A DNA stretch of 64,000 nt from DATFXM01 sp035315885 (GTDB lineage Bacteria; Acidobacteriota; Blastocatellia; UBA7656): positions 15,167 to 79,166 of the forward strand of contig DATFXM010000007.1 in NCBI GenBank assembly GCA_035315885.1, given 5' to 3'. Positions 27,001 through 34,467 of the stretch are shown here, one piece after another. The notes below the pieces were generated by a model. That model made no database searches and was not told the origin of the DNA. It was given only the letters and a program-made list of their open reading frames with translations. Every line of letters begins with the position of its first letter. The stretch's first letter is position 1. The position numbers were made by a program, and so were the translations under genes.

Positions 27001-27340
27001 ACACACGGTCGCGTACGTCCTGCGCGGCGATATCGATATTTCGATCGAGGTTGAAGGTTACAAGCACCAGCGACATCCCCTGAACGGAGATTGATCGCAG
27101 CTCCTGAATACCTTCGACTGTGTTGACGACTTCTTCGACTTTCTGAGAGACCTCGTTCTCGACTTCTTCAGGAGAACCGCCGGGCAGCATCGTTCGGACA
27201 CTCACAGTGGGGAGGTCTACGGATGGGAACCGGTCGACGCCAAGGCGGAAGTAACTCGCGGTGCCTACGACGACCAGCGCGAGTATGATCATCGCCGCGA
27301 AAACGGGACGCTTAATACAAATCTCAGCGAGTTTCTGCAT
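24098..27340 (-). CDS. RND efflux permease (HAE1/AcrB type), first system
   Basis: A 1080-residue inner-membrane proton-driven exporter, full length for the family. It has an N-terminal helix (KRPVFAAMIILALVVVG), two large periplasmic loops, and twelve membrane helices in two halves. The proton-relay aspartate pair is present in GVVIDDAIVVLEN, and the second half contains SLPLSVPFALVSLW and GVVKKNAILQIDH. Such pumps export drugs, detergents or metabolites when joined to a periplasmic adaptor and an outer-membrane channel. The adaptor gene lies just upstream; no channel gene is seen in the window. Confidence 0.95.
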   Translation of the reverse strand: MQKLAEICIKRPVFAAMIILALVVVGTASYFRLGVDRFPSVDLPTVSVRTMLPGGSPEEVENEVSQKVEEVVNTVEGIQELRSISVQGMSLVLVTFNLDRNIDIAAQDVRDRVSQVVRDLPRDVDPPIIAKFNNDSAPVMTVALSADRPVRELTELADKVVKPILERSTGVGEIAIVGGLGRAINVWVDPDRLAAYQIPITEVRAAIIRQNADAPGGNVTQDVREHSLRTMGRVADPKVFDALVVKTVNGAPIRVHDLGWAEDGTKEQRSVARLNGVPTVTLEVRRQSGANTVEVIDAAKASLQRVKGQLPDDVRMDVIRDQSRYIYAALEEINIHLVLGSILACLVVLAFMRSWRSTIIAGVAIPASVIASFGMMRALNFTLNSVTMLALVLMVGVVIDDAIVVLENIFRFVEEKKMRPFEAARAATAEIGLAVMATTLSLVVIFIPVSFMSSISGRFLYQFGITAAVAIMVSLLVSFTLTPMMSARLLKTEDATGHARDEAKSRTGFYAWIDRSYEWMLGLALRNRIVVAVLALLVIGSSVPLYKMCRQDYIPSDVDESEFDVNITAREGTSLASMNEVMKQIEQELSSTRGVRLVLATAGGGFIGAVNQGSAYVRIAPIEERVFSLSRFFAGLIHGRPMEAFHDNYSQRDVMIDIRSRLRKYKDLRTSVRNSQSFNIGGGGFEIDFVLRGPDLEHLSAYADQLRQKSAELGIVDADTTLKLDKPELRVEIDRARAADLAVSTDDIATALRLMVGGDDRVSRFRDAAVNDDYDVQLRLTNGMRNDPDAISRLYVTRQGGGLARLDNLVTIVPSTTASRIDRLDRQRQVSLRASVAPGYALADRLEALRREVKSMNLPAAYTTAVSGRAKELEQTFREFIWAFLLSVIFMYMILASQFESTIHPLTILLSLPLSVPFALVSLWATNNTLNLYSALGILVLFGVVKKNAILQIDHMNNLKRSGMERTVAILTANRDRLRPILMTTLALVAGMLPLALGTGPGADERRAIAVVVIGGQTLSLLLTLIVTPVAYSLFDDLAETRAWSHISAIGYAVAHPFKKLGAAALRRKPAESVDPKAGD

Positions 27341-27366
27341 TGCTGGCTTTCAGATTCTCAATCAGT

Positions 27367-27492
27367 AGTGCTGAGTGGACGGTTTCGGGTTTAGGGTTTC
27401 GGGTTCGTTTGATTCAGTAGCCTTTCGTCGAGCATTGCTCACCATCCGAGTCTCTATCTGACGAACCCTAAACCCGAAACCGTCCACTCAGC
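27367..27492. repeat. Near-perfect palindrome between RND adaptor and permease genes
   Basis: The left arm AGTGCTGAGTGGACGG then TTTCGGG TTTAGGG TTTCGGG TTCGT (27367-27408) pairs with its inverse at 27461-27495. After alignment the right arm equals the left except that one whole TTTCGGG heptad is missing. The loop (27409-27460) contains GATTCAGTAGCC. The element lies 4 nt after the adaptor stop (27497) and about 27 nt before the permease start (27340). It combines AGTGCTG and TTTAGGG units, linking the two families. Confidence 0.92.
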
Positions 27493-27496
27493 ACTT

Positions 27497-28720
27497 TCAA
27501 TCTGCAACCACCACGGGCTGACCCGATTGAAGGTTGCCGGGATTAGTTATCACCACATCCGCGGCCTTTATTCCGGTAACGACCTCCACCCAATCGCCGA
27601 AACGCCTTCCGGTAGTGATCGGCTTTTCAAGGGCCTTTCCTTCCGCGATGGTGAGAATCTTTTCAATCCCGGCAAAAGTCACGATCGCGCTTGAGGGGAC
27701 AGCCAGTGTAGGCACTCCTGCTTCGGCGACAATGTCCGCGCGAGCAAACGAGCCTGGGCGGAGTTGCCCGTTATTTCTGACTTCCGCTTCGACCACCAGT
27801 ACCCGGCTTTGCGCGGTAATGCTTGGACTGAGACGCACGATTCGACCTACATAGCTGTTCGGATCTCCTTCGACAGTCACTCGCACTTCGGCGTTTTGCT
27901 GTGCGCTGCGCGCAGCTCTCTCAGGAACCTCGGCGCGCAGCCTCAGCGGATCGATTTTCACGATGCTGACCACCGCAGCACCCGACGCTAGGTATTCTCC
28001 AACACTGGTCCGCTTTTCTTGAACAACTCCATCGAATGGCGCGTGAATGACGCAATCGGCGAGACGCTGCCGAGCGATCTCGAGCTCGGATTTGCGCTGA
28101 ACCACCAAAGCTTGTCGATTTCGCACCTCTTCGAGAGCGTCTTGATACTTGCTCAGCGCCACCTTATGGTCTGCTTCGTCGGCATCGAACTGTGCCCGTG
28201 AAATGACGCCCCCGGCAAAAAGCTTCTGCGAGCGCTCGTATTTCAATCGGGCCTGATCGAGGAGAGCTCGGGCCTGACGCACGGTGCTGGTGTCTTCTAT
28301 GTCTACGTGTTCGTCACCCCCCTCAGGGGACAAGCCGACTCGGGCTCGTGCTTGAGAGAGAGAAGCCTCGGCCTGCTTGAGCTGTAGCTGGTAGTCCTGG
28401 GAGTCAAGTTCGGCGATGAGCTGGCCCTGTTTGACTACGCTGCCGAGATCTACGGTAATCGAACGAACTCGTCCGGGCACCTTGGCGCCGACCATTGCCT
28501 GATCGTACGCTGCAAGAGTTCCGGTGACACTGATTGTGCGATCCATCGGGATCTCACTGGCAACAGTAGTCTTGACTGGCCTCGCTTCGGTTGGCGCGGA
28601 GGGAGCTTTCAAGCCGCCACCCGAGCTCGATTTGCACCCAGTGGCCGGGATGAGCAGCCCTGACGTCATGAGAATCACAATCCAGGGCCTTGTGAGGATC
28701 GCTGATAGTACACGATTCAT
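27497..28720 (-). CDS. RND efflux periplasmic adaptor (lipoprotein), first system
   Basis: A 407-residue membrane-fusion protein. Signal peptide with lipobox PATGC (Cys29); then the barrel-sandwich half-motif AAYDQAMVGAKVPGRVRSI, VVKQGQLIAELDSQDYQ, a long alpha-hairpin (about 110-220), the second half VIHAPFDGVVQEKRTSVGEYL, a beta-barrel, and a membrane-proximal domain. It links the inner-membrane pump to an outer-membrane channel. It is followed by its permease across a 156-bp gap containing a heptad palindrome. Confidence 0.93.
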   Translation of the reverse strand: MNRVLSAILTRPWIVILMTSGLLIPATGCKSSSGGGLKAPSAPTEARPVKTTVASEIPMDRTISVTGTLAAYDQAMVGAKVPGRVRSITVDLGSVVKQGQLIAELDSQDYQLQLKQAEASLSQARARVGLSPEGGDEHVDIEDTSTVRQARALLDQARLKYERSQKLFAGGVISRAQFDADEADHKVALSKYQDALEEVRNRQALVVQRKSELEIARQRLADCVIHAPFDGVVQEKRTSVGEYLASGAAVVSIVKIDPLRLRAEVPERAARSAQQNAEVRVTVEGDPNSYVGRIVRLSPSITAQSRVLVVEAEVRNNGQLRPGSFARADIVAEAGVPTLAVPSSAIVTFAGIEKILTIAEGKALEKPITTGRRFGDWVEVVTGIKAADVVITNPGNLQSGQPVVVAD

Positions 28721-28788
28721 TTCAATCCATAGTCCTCAGGAAACAGACCGTACAGTATAGCGGAGTCGGCAGTCAGAAGTCAGGAGAA

Positions 28789-28915
28789 GGTTTAGGGTTA
28801 GGTCTAGGGTTTCTGGTTTCGGGTTTCTGGTTTTGTTTTGGCCACAATCGTTTCGGCTGATAAAGTCTCTCGACATTCGAAACTCAAAACCCGAAACTCG
28901 AAACCCGAATCATTA
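28789..28915. repeat. Palindromic heptad element between the two RND systems
   Basis: The left arm has GGTTTAGGGTTAGGTCTAGGG then TTTCTGG TTTCGGG TTTCTGG-type heptads (to about 28839). The core at 28843-28891 is identical over 49 nt to 5441-5489. The right arm has CCCGAAACTCGAAACCC (to about 28909). It lies between the stop of the second permease gene (28937) and the first adaptor start (28720). Confidence 0.88.
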
Positions 28916-28936
28916 AACAGACACCCCAAAACAGAG

Positions 28937-31900
28937 TCAAAAGAGGCGGGCAACCGAGAGCTTGATCCTCGACAGGCGAGCGCGCGCCGAACGGAAGAAC
29001 TGCATCTCCTCGAGATCCGCAAACAACGAATAAGCAACCGGCGTCACAAGCAAAGTCAAAAGCAAACACAGACTCTGCCCGCCGATGATCGTAACCGCTA
29101 TCGCCGAGCGCTGCGCCGAACCCGCTCCGATGCCGATTGCCGTGGGTATCAGGCCCGCCACGATTGATAGAGTGGTCATCAGAATAGGCCGCAACCGAAC
29201 GTGATTTGCCTGAACGATTGCCTCACGCAGAGGCACACCTTCACTGCGAAGTTTGTTGGTGTAGTCAACCTGAAGAATACCGTTCTTCTTTACGATACCA
29301 AGCAACAGCAGCACCCCGAGCGCGCTCCAGAGATTCAAAGTCCTCCCGGTGATCCACAGAGAGAACAGTGCAAACGGAACCGACAGCGGCAAGCTGAGCA
29401 TGATCGTGAATGGATGCAGGAAGCTTTCAAACTGGGCAGCCAGCACCATGTACATGAAAATCGAGGCGAGCAGGAACGCGATTATCAGGTTCGTAGTCGT
29501 CTCGTCCAGGATCTTGACCGAGCCCAGAAACCGATAAGTGAATCCACTCGGGAGACCGGTTTCGCGAATTTTATCGCTTACCGTTCGTGCGGCCACGTCG
29601 AGCGGAAAGTCAGGAGCATTGTTGGCGTTCACCGTGACCTGGAACTGCCGGTTAAAGCGTTCGATGCGCGACGGACCGAGGCCCCGCTCGATTGTTGCCA
29701 GACTGTCGAGTCTCACTTGCCCGAGCTTGTTTGAAGGGATCATCAACCTCGAAAGCACTTCACGATCGCGCTGCTGTTCCGGCAGTAACTGGATCGTCAC
29801 CGGATATTGCTCGTCCCCTTCCTTATAAGTCGAAATCTCGTCCTCGCCCGAAATCATCAGCCGCACCGCGGTGGCTACGTCCGCCGCCCGAACTCCCAGA
29901 TCGGACGCGCGCTGGCGATCAATTTTTACCTGAAGCTCGGGGTTGTTCAGACTGAGCGTCGCTTCGACGTCCAGCAGGCCGGGCACCTCTCGCATTCGAT
30001 CCGCCACCTTCTTTGAAGTGTCCGCGGCTTGTTGAAAGTCCGGACCCAGAATGACGGCTCGAATCGGAAAATAAGTCTCCCCGCCTCCAAGCGCCGATGG
30101 GATTATCACCTTGCTCCGGAGGTTCCGGTATTCGGCGGTGATCTTTCTGATCTTGGCAGCAACCTGCAGGTTGGAAAGCTTGCGTTCGGACAGATCGACG
30201 AGCCGGACGTAGATGTGATTGTGACTCGAAAGACCCTCGTGGATGAAGGGGTTCACAAAATCCACTTCGGGTATTTCGCTTTTGATGCGGTCGGCGATTT
30301 CCTTGGCCTGCTTGGAGGTGCCTTCGATCGAAGTGCCCTCCGGCCAGTTCATCGAGACAGTTAGCTCGCCCTGGTCGTCGGGCGGAATCCAGTCTCGGCC
30401 CACCCTTGAGTTTAGCGGGAAGGTCAACGCAAAAGTCGCGATGGCCACCAGCACAACCACTGAACGATGATCAAGCGACCACGTCAGCATCCGGCCATAA
30501 GCCCGGTCGATCCAGGCGAAGAATCGCGAATCCTTTGAAGTGTGATGTTCCGCGGAGGCGACCGCCGCGACTTCAACCTTGTCCGAGCCATCCGCCGCAG
30601 CAGCGTCCTGAGGATCAGTCTCGCCGACCTTATTCGCCCCCCCACGCTTGTCTGCGATACGGCGGAGCATTCGGGAGCTGAGCATCGGTGTCAGCGTAAA
30701 GCTGACCAGCATCGAGACCATGACGGAAAACGCCATTGTCCACCCGAACTGATTGACGTAACGGCGAGCGTAGCCAGTCATGAAGGCTATCGGCACAAAG
30801 ATGATCACCAGCGAAATGGTGGTAGCCAGAACCGCGAGAGTTATTTCCTTGGTGGCTTCGATTGCAGCTTGCTTAGGCTCGAAGTCCTTCTCCTCGATGT
30901 ATCGGACGATGTTCTCCAGCACAACGATCGCGTCGTCGATCACGATTCCGACCGCCAACGTCAACGCAAGCAGCGTCATATTGTTGAGCGTGAAATCCAT
31001 CGCCTTCAAAAGCGTGAACGTGGCGATGATCGAAGTCGGTATTGCGAGCGAAGCGATCAGCACCGACCGGAGATTTCGAATGAACAACAGGACTACGAGG
31101 CTTGCCAGCAGGCTTCCAAACAGCAGGTGTTCCTGCAAAGACGCGACCGACGCGTTGATGAACACCGACTGATCGCGGATCACGTGGATCGTGACACCCG
31201 ACGGCAATGTGTTTTGAATCTGTGCGACTTTTGCCTTGATGGAATCGATGATCTTGACGGTGTTCGTGCCCGACTGCCGGCGTATATCCAGGGTCACCGC
31301 CAGCTTGCCGTCGATTGAATTCCACGTGTTGGGCTCTGCGAAGCTGTCCTCTACCCTTCCAAGATCGCTTATGCGTACCGGGCTGCCTTTTACGTTGGCT
31401 ACGATGATATCTCTGAACTGGTCTATCGCGTCGATGCGTCCGAGCGTCCGGACTCCCAGTTCAGACTGGCCTCGAATTATTCGTCCGCCGGGAATCTCTA
31501 CGTTCTCGTTCTGAACCGCCTGCTGGACTTGATTGATGGTGATGCCGTACGCGTTCAGTTTCTCAGCATCAGAGTAGATTCGGATGGTGCGCTCGCGGCC
31601 TCCGGTTATGCTGACTTCGCCGACTCCATCGACTGTTTCCAGCACGCGCTTGATCTGTTTGTCGGCGATTTCGGTCGTTTCGCGAAGGTTTCGGTCGCTC
31701 GCAACCACCATCGAGATGACCGGATCGGCATCCGGGTCAGCCTTCTGGATGATCGGCGGCAAGATGTTGGGCGGGAGGTTTCGAATGGCGCCCGCCACTT
31801 TTTCTCGCACGTCCTGAGCGGCGCTTTCGACATCGCGTTCGAGCAGAAACTTGCAGGTCATCCGCGCGCTGCCTTCGGTCGCGGTTGAATTCAGCTCATC

Positions 31901-32131
31901 AAGTCCGCTTATAGTGCTGACCGCATCTTCGAGAGGGAGGATGACCTGAGTCGTGACTTCCTCGGAGGTTGCGCCCGGCAACCGGAGCGTTATGGTGACG
32001 GTTGCGGGGTCCGCTTTTGGGAAAAGATCGACCCCGAGATCGCGGAACGAGAACACCCCCAACACCACCAGGAAGGTGATCATCATGACCGCGAAAACCG
32101 GCCTTTTAACGCAAACTTCGGCTAACGTCAT
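28937..32131 (-). CDS. RND efflux permease, second system
   Basis: A 1064-residue pump of the same family as the first permease but clearly diverged. It shows KRPVFAVMMITFLVVLG at the N terminus, the aspartate pair in AVGIVIDDAIVVLENI, a charged insert about residues 495-535, SLPLSVPFALFSLW, and LLLGIVKKNGILQVDYT. It is full length and lacks visible damage. The adaptor gene precedes it, separated by an AGTGCTG element. Substrate is unknown. Two unlike copies side by side suggest an old tandem duplication or joint acquisition of two pumps. Confidence 0.95.
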   Translation of the reverse strand: MTLAEVCVKRPVFAVMMITFLVVLGVFSFRDLGVDLFPKADPATVTITLRLPGATSEEVTTQVILPLEDAVSTISGLDELNSTATEGSARMTCKFLLERDVESAAQDVREKVAGAIRNLPPNILPPIIQKADPDADPVISMVVASDRNLRETTEIADKQIKRVLETVDGVGEVSITGGRERTIRIYSDAEKLNAYGITINQVQQAVQNENVEIPGGRIIRGQSELGVRTLGRIDAIDQFRDIIVANVKGSPVRISDLGRVEDSFAEPNTWNSIDGKLAVTLDIRRQSGTNTVKIIDSIKAKVAQIQNTLPSGVTIHVIRDQSVFINASVASLQEHLLFGSLLASLVVLLFIRNLRSVLIASLAIPTSIIATFTLLKAMDFTLNNMTLLALTLAVGIVIDDAIVVLENIVRYIEEKDFEPKQAAIEATKEITLAVLATTISLVIIFVPIAFMTGYARRYVNQFGWTMAFSVMVSMLVSFTLTPMLSSRMLRRIADKRGGANKVGETDPQDAAAADGSDKVEVAAVASAEHHTSKDSRFFAWIDRAYGRMLTWSLDHRSVVVLVAIATFALTFPLNSRVGRDWIPPDDQGELTVSMNWPEGTSIEGTSKQAKEIADRIKSEIPEVDFVNPFIHEGLSSHNHIYVRLVDLSERKLSNLQVAAKIRKITAEYRNLRSKVIIPSALGGGETYFPIRAVILGPDFQQAADTSKKVADRMREVPGLLDVEATLSLNNPELQVKIDRQRASDLGVRAADVATAVRLMISGEDEISTYKEGDEQYPVTIQLLPEQQRDREVLSRLMIPSNKLGQVRLDSLATIERGLGPSRIERFNRQFQVTVNANNAPDFPLDVAARTVSDKIRETGLPSGFTYRFLGSVKILDETTTNLIIAFLLASIFMYMVLAAQFESFLHPFTIMLSLPLSVPFALFSLWITGRTLNLWSALGVLLLLGIVKKNGILQVDYTNKLRSEGVPLREAIVQANHVRLRPILMTTLSIVAGLIPTAIGIGAGSAQRSAIAVTIIGGQSLCLLLTLLVTPVAYSLFADLEEMQFFRSARARLSRIKLSVARLF

Positions 32132-32141
32132 AGGACTTATT

Positions 32142-32258
32142 AGTGCTGAGTGCTGAGTGCTGAGTGCTGAGTTCGTCGGCGCGAGCCTCGACTAAAACAA
32201 TTGGAACCAACGGCGAAAACCCATTTTTCGAAACTCAGCACTCTGCACTCAGCACTCT
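32142..32258. repeat. AGTGCTG palindromic element, copy 1
   Basis: The left arm has four AGTGCTG heptads (32142-32169) and then GTTCGTCG. The core contains GAGCCTCGACTAAAACAATTGGAACC (split here by commas: GAGCCTCGACTAA, then AATTGGAACC) and GGCGAAAACCCATTTTTCG. The right arm is AAACTCAGCACTCTGCACTC and AGCACTCT (to 32258). It lies between the second adaptor stop (32260) and the permease start (32131), so it sits inside an operon. Confidence 0.92.
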
Positions 32259-32259
32259 C

Positions 32260-33537
32260 TTAGAACTTTTCCTGATTTACAATCTCGACCGTAGCGCCGT
32301 CCTTCAGCTCTCGACCTTTTACCGGAAGCGCCAATCGCTCTCCGCGATTCAGACCCTCGACTATTTCCACTTCGTCCCCGGAACGCTCGCCCAGCTTCAC
32401 TTCGCGCTCCTTCAGAATGTCGCCCTCGATCACGAAAACCTTGTAAGCGCCGTACACGTACAGAAGCGCATCCTGCGGAACCAGCAACGCTTCATCAACC
32501 TTCGCCGAAGGTATCGTGGCCTTCACAAAGAACCCCGGCTTAAGCGCATTGTCGTGATTGTCGATCAATGCCTCGACTTCAAAAGTGCGGGTCTGCTGAT
32601 CGACCGCTGGATTGATTCGCCAGATCTTTCCGGCGAACGTTCGATCCGGAAAGGCTTCCACCGACACGGTGACTTCCTGGCCCGTCTTTGCCCACGCCGC
32701 CATTTTCTCCGGAACCTTCAGACGCACTCGCAGCGGGTCTATGTTCACGATCATCATCACCGGTGTTTGAACTTTAAGATACTGACCCTGGGCGACGGTT
32801 CGCTCCTTTACTTGTCCGGCGAACGGAGCCCGAATCACCGAGTCGCTCAGTTTCTTCTGCGCCAGCGCCGCCGACGCCTGGGTCTGAGCTAGCTGACCTC
32901 GAAGGTTCTGCACCGTTTGGACTGAAAGGTCGTATGCGGCGCGAGCCGCGTTGTAGCGAGATTCGGCTTCGTCGTAGTTTTGCTTGGGCAACAAACCCGA
33001 AGCGTAAAGCGTTTTGGAGCGCTCAAACTTCTGTTGAGCATCATCCAGATCGGCGGCGGCACGCTTTACTTCGGCTGCGGCGCGGACATCCTTGAGATCT
33101 TCGCCTTCGGAGGCCAGCCCCAGCCGCGCACGCGCCTGATTGACCGCGGCCCGTTGCTGCTCTACGGTCAACTGGAGCTCGGTAGCGACGATCCTTACGA
33201 TCGGTTGTCCCGCGGAAACGCGATCTCCCACGTCGACCAGCACCTGGTCTACTCGCCCTTCCACCTCGGAACTAACCGCGACTTCTTCATAAGGAAAGAG
33301 GGATCCCACGGCTTCTATATTTCGCCGGACCTGTCTCGTGTCGGCGATCAGCATGCGCGCGGGTGTCGGCTTTTGAGGCGAGCCGTCAACCTGTTTGCCA
33401 GAGACCCCTCGCGAGCACGATGCGGTCCACATTCCCGCGAGAATAAGGGCACAAATCAGCAACAGCTCTTGAATGGATTTCGGGATCGACCAGGCCCTCG
33501 TACGAGGGTGTAGCTTCCCGCCTGCAGGATAAGACAT
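32260..33537 (-). CDS. RND efflux periplasmic adaptor (lipoprotein), second system
   Basis: A 425-residue membrane-fusion protein with an unusually long N terminus. The signal segment (about 22-40, IQELLLICALILAGMWTASC) ends in lipobox TASC. GSLFPYEEVAVSSEVEGRV and VIRAPFAGQVKERTVAQGQYL are the two lipoyl-like halves, split by a long alpha-hairpin (about 130-230). A beta-barrel and membrane-proximal domain follow. A start further in is possible, as residues 1-21 precede the signal. The stop lies 2 nt from an AGTGCTG element, followed by the second permease gene. Confidence 0.92.
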   Translation of the reverse strand: MSYPAGGKLHPRTRAWSIPKSIQELLLICALILAGMWTASCSRGVSGKQVDGSPQKPTPARMLIADTRQVRRNIEAVGSLFPYEEVAVSSEVEGRVDQVLVDVGDRVSAGQPIVRIVATELQLTVEQQRAAVNQARARLGLASEGEDLKDVRAAAEVKRAAADLDDAQQKFERSKTLYASGLLPKQNYDEAESRYNAARAAYDLSVQTVQNLRGQLAQTQASAALAQKKLSDSVIRAPFAGQVKERTVAQGQYLKVQTPVMMIVNIDPLRVRLKVPEKMAAWAKTGQEVTVSVEAFPDRTFAGKIWRINPAVDQQTRTFEVEALIDNHDNALKPGFFVKATIPSAKVDEALLVPQDALLYVYGAYKVFVIEGDILKEREVKLGERSGDEVEIVEGLNRGERLALPVKGRELKDGATVEIVNQEKF

Positions 33538-33717
33538 TAAGACCTTCCGAAGACTCTATGAAACTCTGTTCAGAATTCCCGCCGGAGGCTAATACGAAAC
33601 GCGGCTCAGTTAAGTTACACCGTGCCCGGAGGTTTAGTCGAGTTCCGGACCCGGGTTCCAACTGCCAATTCACAAAGCAGTTGGGTAAAGGTCGAACTAG
33701 TGAGGAACTAAGGACCG

Positions 33718-34386
33718 CTAAATTGACGCGAGGACACTCGAATGAACGACCCGGCGCGTGAAAACCTCGCCGAATTTCTCAGCGGCAACGCCGGCAACCT
33801 CCGCTAGCTCGACGGTGCGGTCGAGTAGCCGTTCCAGCGACGTCACCCCTTTATCAGAGATGCCGCACGGCACAATCATTCGGAAGTAATCGAGGTCCGT
33901 GTTCACGTTGAGCGCAAACCCGTGACTCGTGATCCACCTCGCGATCCTTACACCGATCGCCGCGATTTTTTCGTTACCTACCCATACTCCAGTCAGTCCC
34001 TTGACTCTCTGTCCCGAAACGCCGTAGTGGGCAATCGTTCGGATCAGCACTTCCTCGAGGTCGCGTACGTAGCGGTGTACGTCGCAGCGGTCGGGTTTGA
34101 GGTTCACGATTGGATACCCGACCAGTTGACCCGGCCCGTGATAAGTCACGTCGCCGCCTCTGCCGGTTTCAAAGACCTGAATGTGACTCGACTCGAGTTG
34201 CGTGGAATCCGCAAGGATGTTTCCCGCGTCCGCGCCGCGGCCCAGGGTGAGAACGCTCGGGTGTTCCAGGAGAATTAACTGCTCGTTTCCCTGTTGATTC
34301 CCGAGACTCTCTACTGCGTGTTCCTGCAGCGTCAACGCCTCGGAGTACTCAACTCGACCCAACCATCTCGCTTCACACACTCGCAT
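33718..34386 (-). CDS. lipB: Lipoyl(octanoyl) transferase
   Basis: A 222-residue cytosolic enzyme that moves octanoyl from acyl carrier protein to lipoyl domains, making a Cys-linked intermediate. Diagnostic motifs: RGGDVTYHGPGQLVGYP (76-92), the catalytic Lys140 in EKIAAIGVRI, and Cys174 in IVPCGI. Length is normal. It is the last gene of the 2-oxoacid dehydrogenase series, 78 nt after E2, whose lipoyl domain it should modify. No lipA is present in the window. Confidence 0.96.
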   Translation of the reverse strand: MRVCEARWLGRVEYSEALTLQEHAVESLGNQQGNEQLILLEHPSVLTLGRGADAGNILADSTQLESSHIQVFETGRGGDVTYHGPGQLVGYPIVNLKPDRCDVHRYVRDLEEVLIRTIAHYGVSGQRVKGLTGVWVGNEKIAAIGVRIARWITSHGFALNVNTDLDYFRMIVPCGISDKGVTSLERLLDRTVELAEVAGVAAEKFGEVFTRRVVHSSVLASI

Positions 34387-34429
34387 CGGAAGTGACGACC
34401 CTCCGGCCCTCCTCAGAAGGGCGATGTTC

Positions 34430-34467
34430 TTAGAACCCTAAACTCTGAACCCGAAACCCGAAACCTA
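34430..34467. repeat. Short heptad tract at the E2 gene end
   Basis: CCCTAAACTCTGAACCCGAAA and CCCGAAACC units, read on the minus strand as TTTCGGG TTTCGGG TTCAGAG TTTAGGG. The TAG stop of the E2 gene (34465-34467) is the first triplet of the TTAGG sequence. CTTAG and CTAAG at the ends could close a small hairpin. Confidence 0.65.

Noticed and set aside
24098..33537. A complete tripartite efflux operon
   Set aside because: No outer-membrane TolC-like gene is present between or beside the two adaptor-permease pairs.
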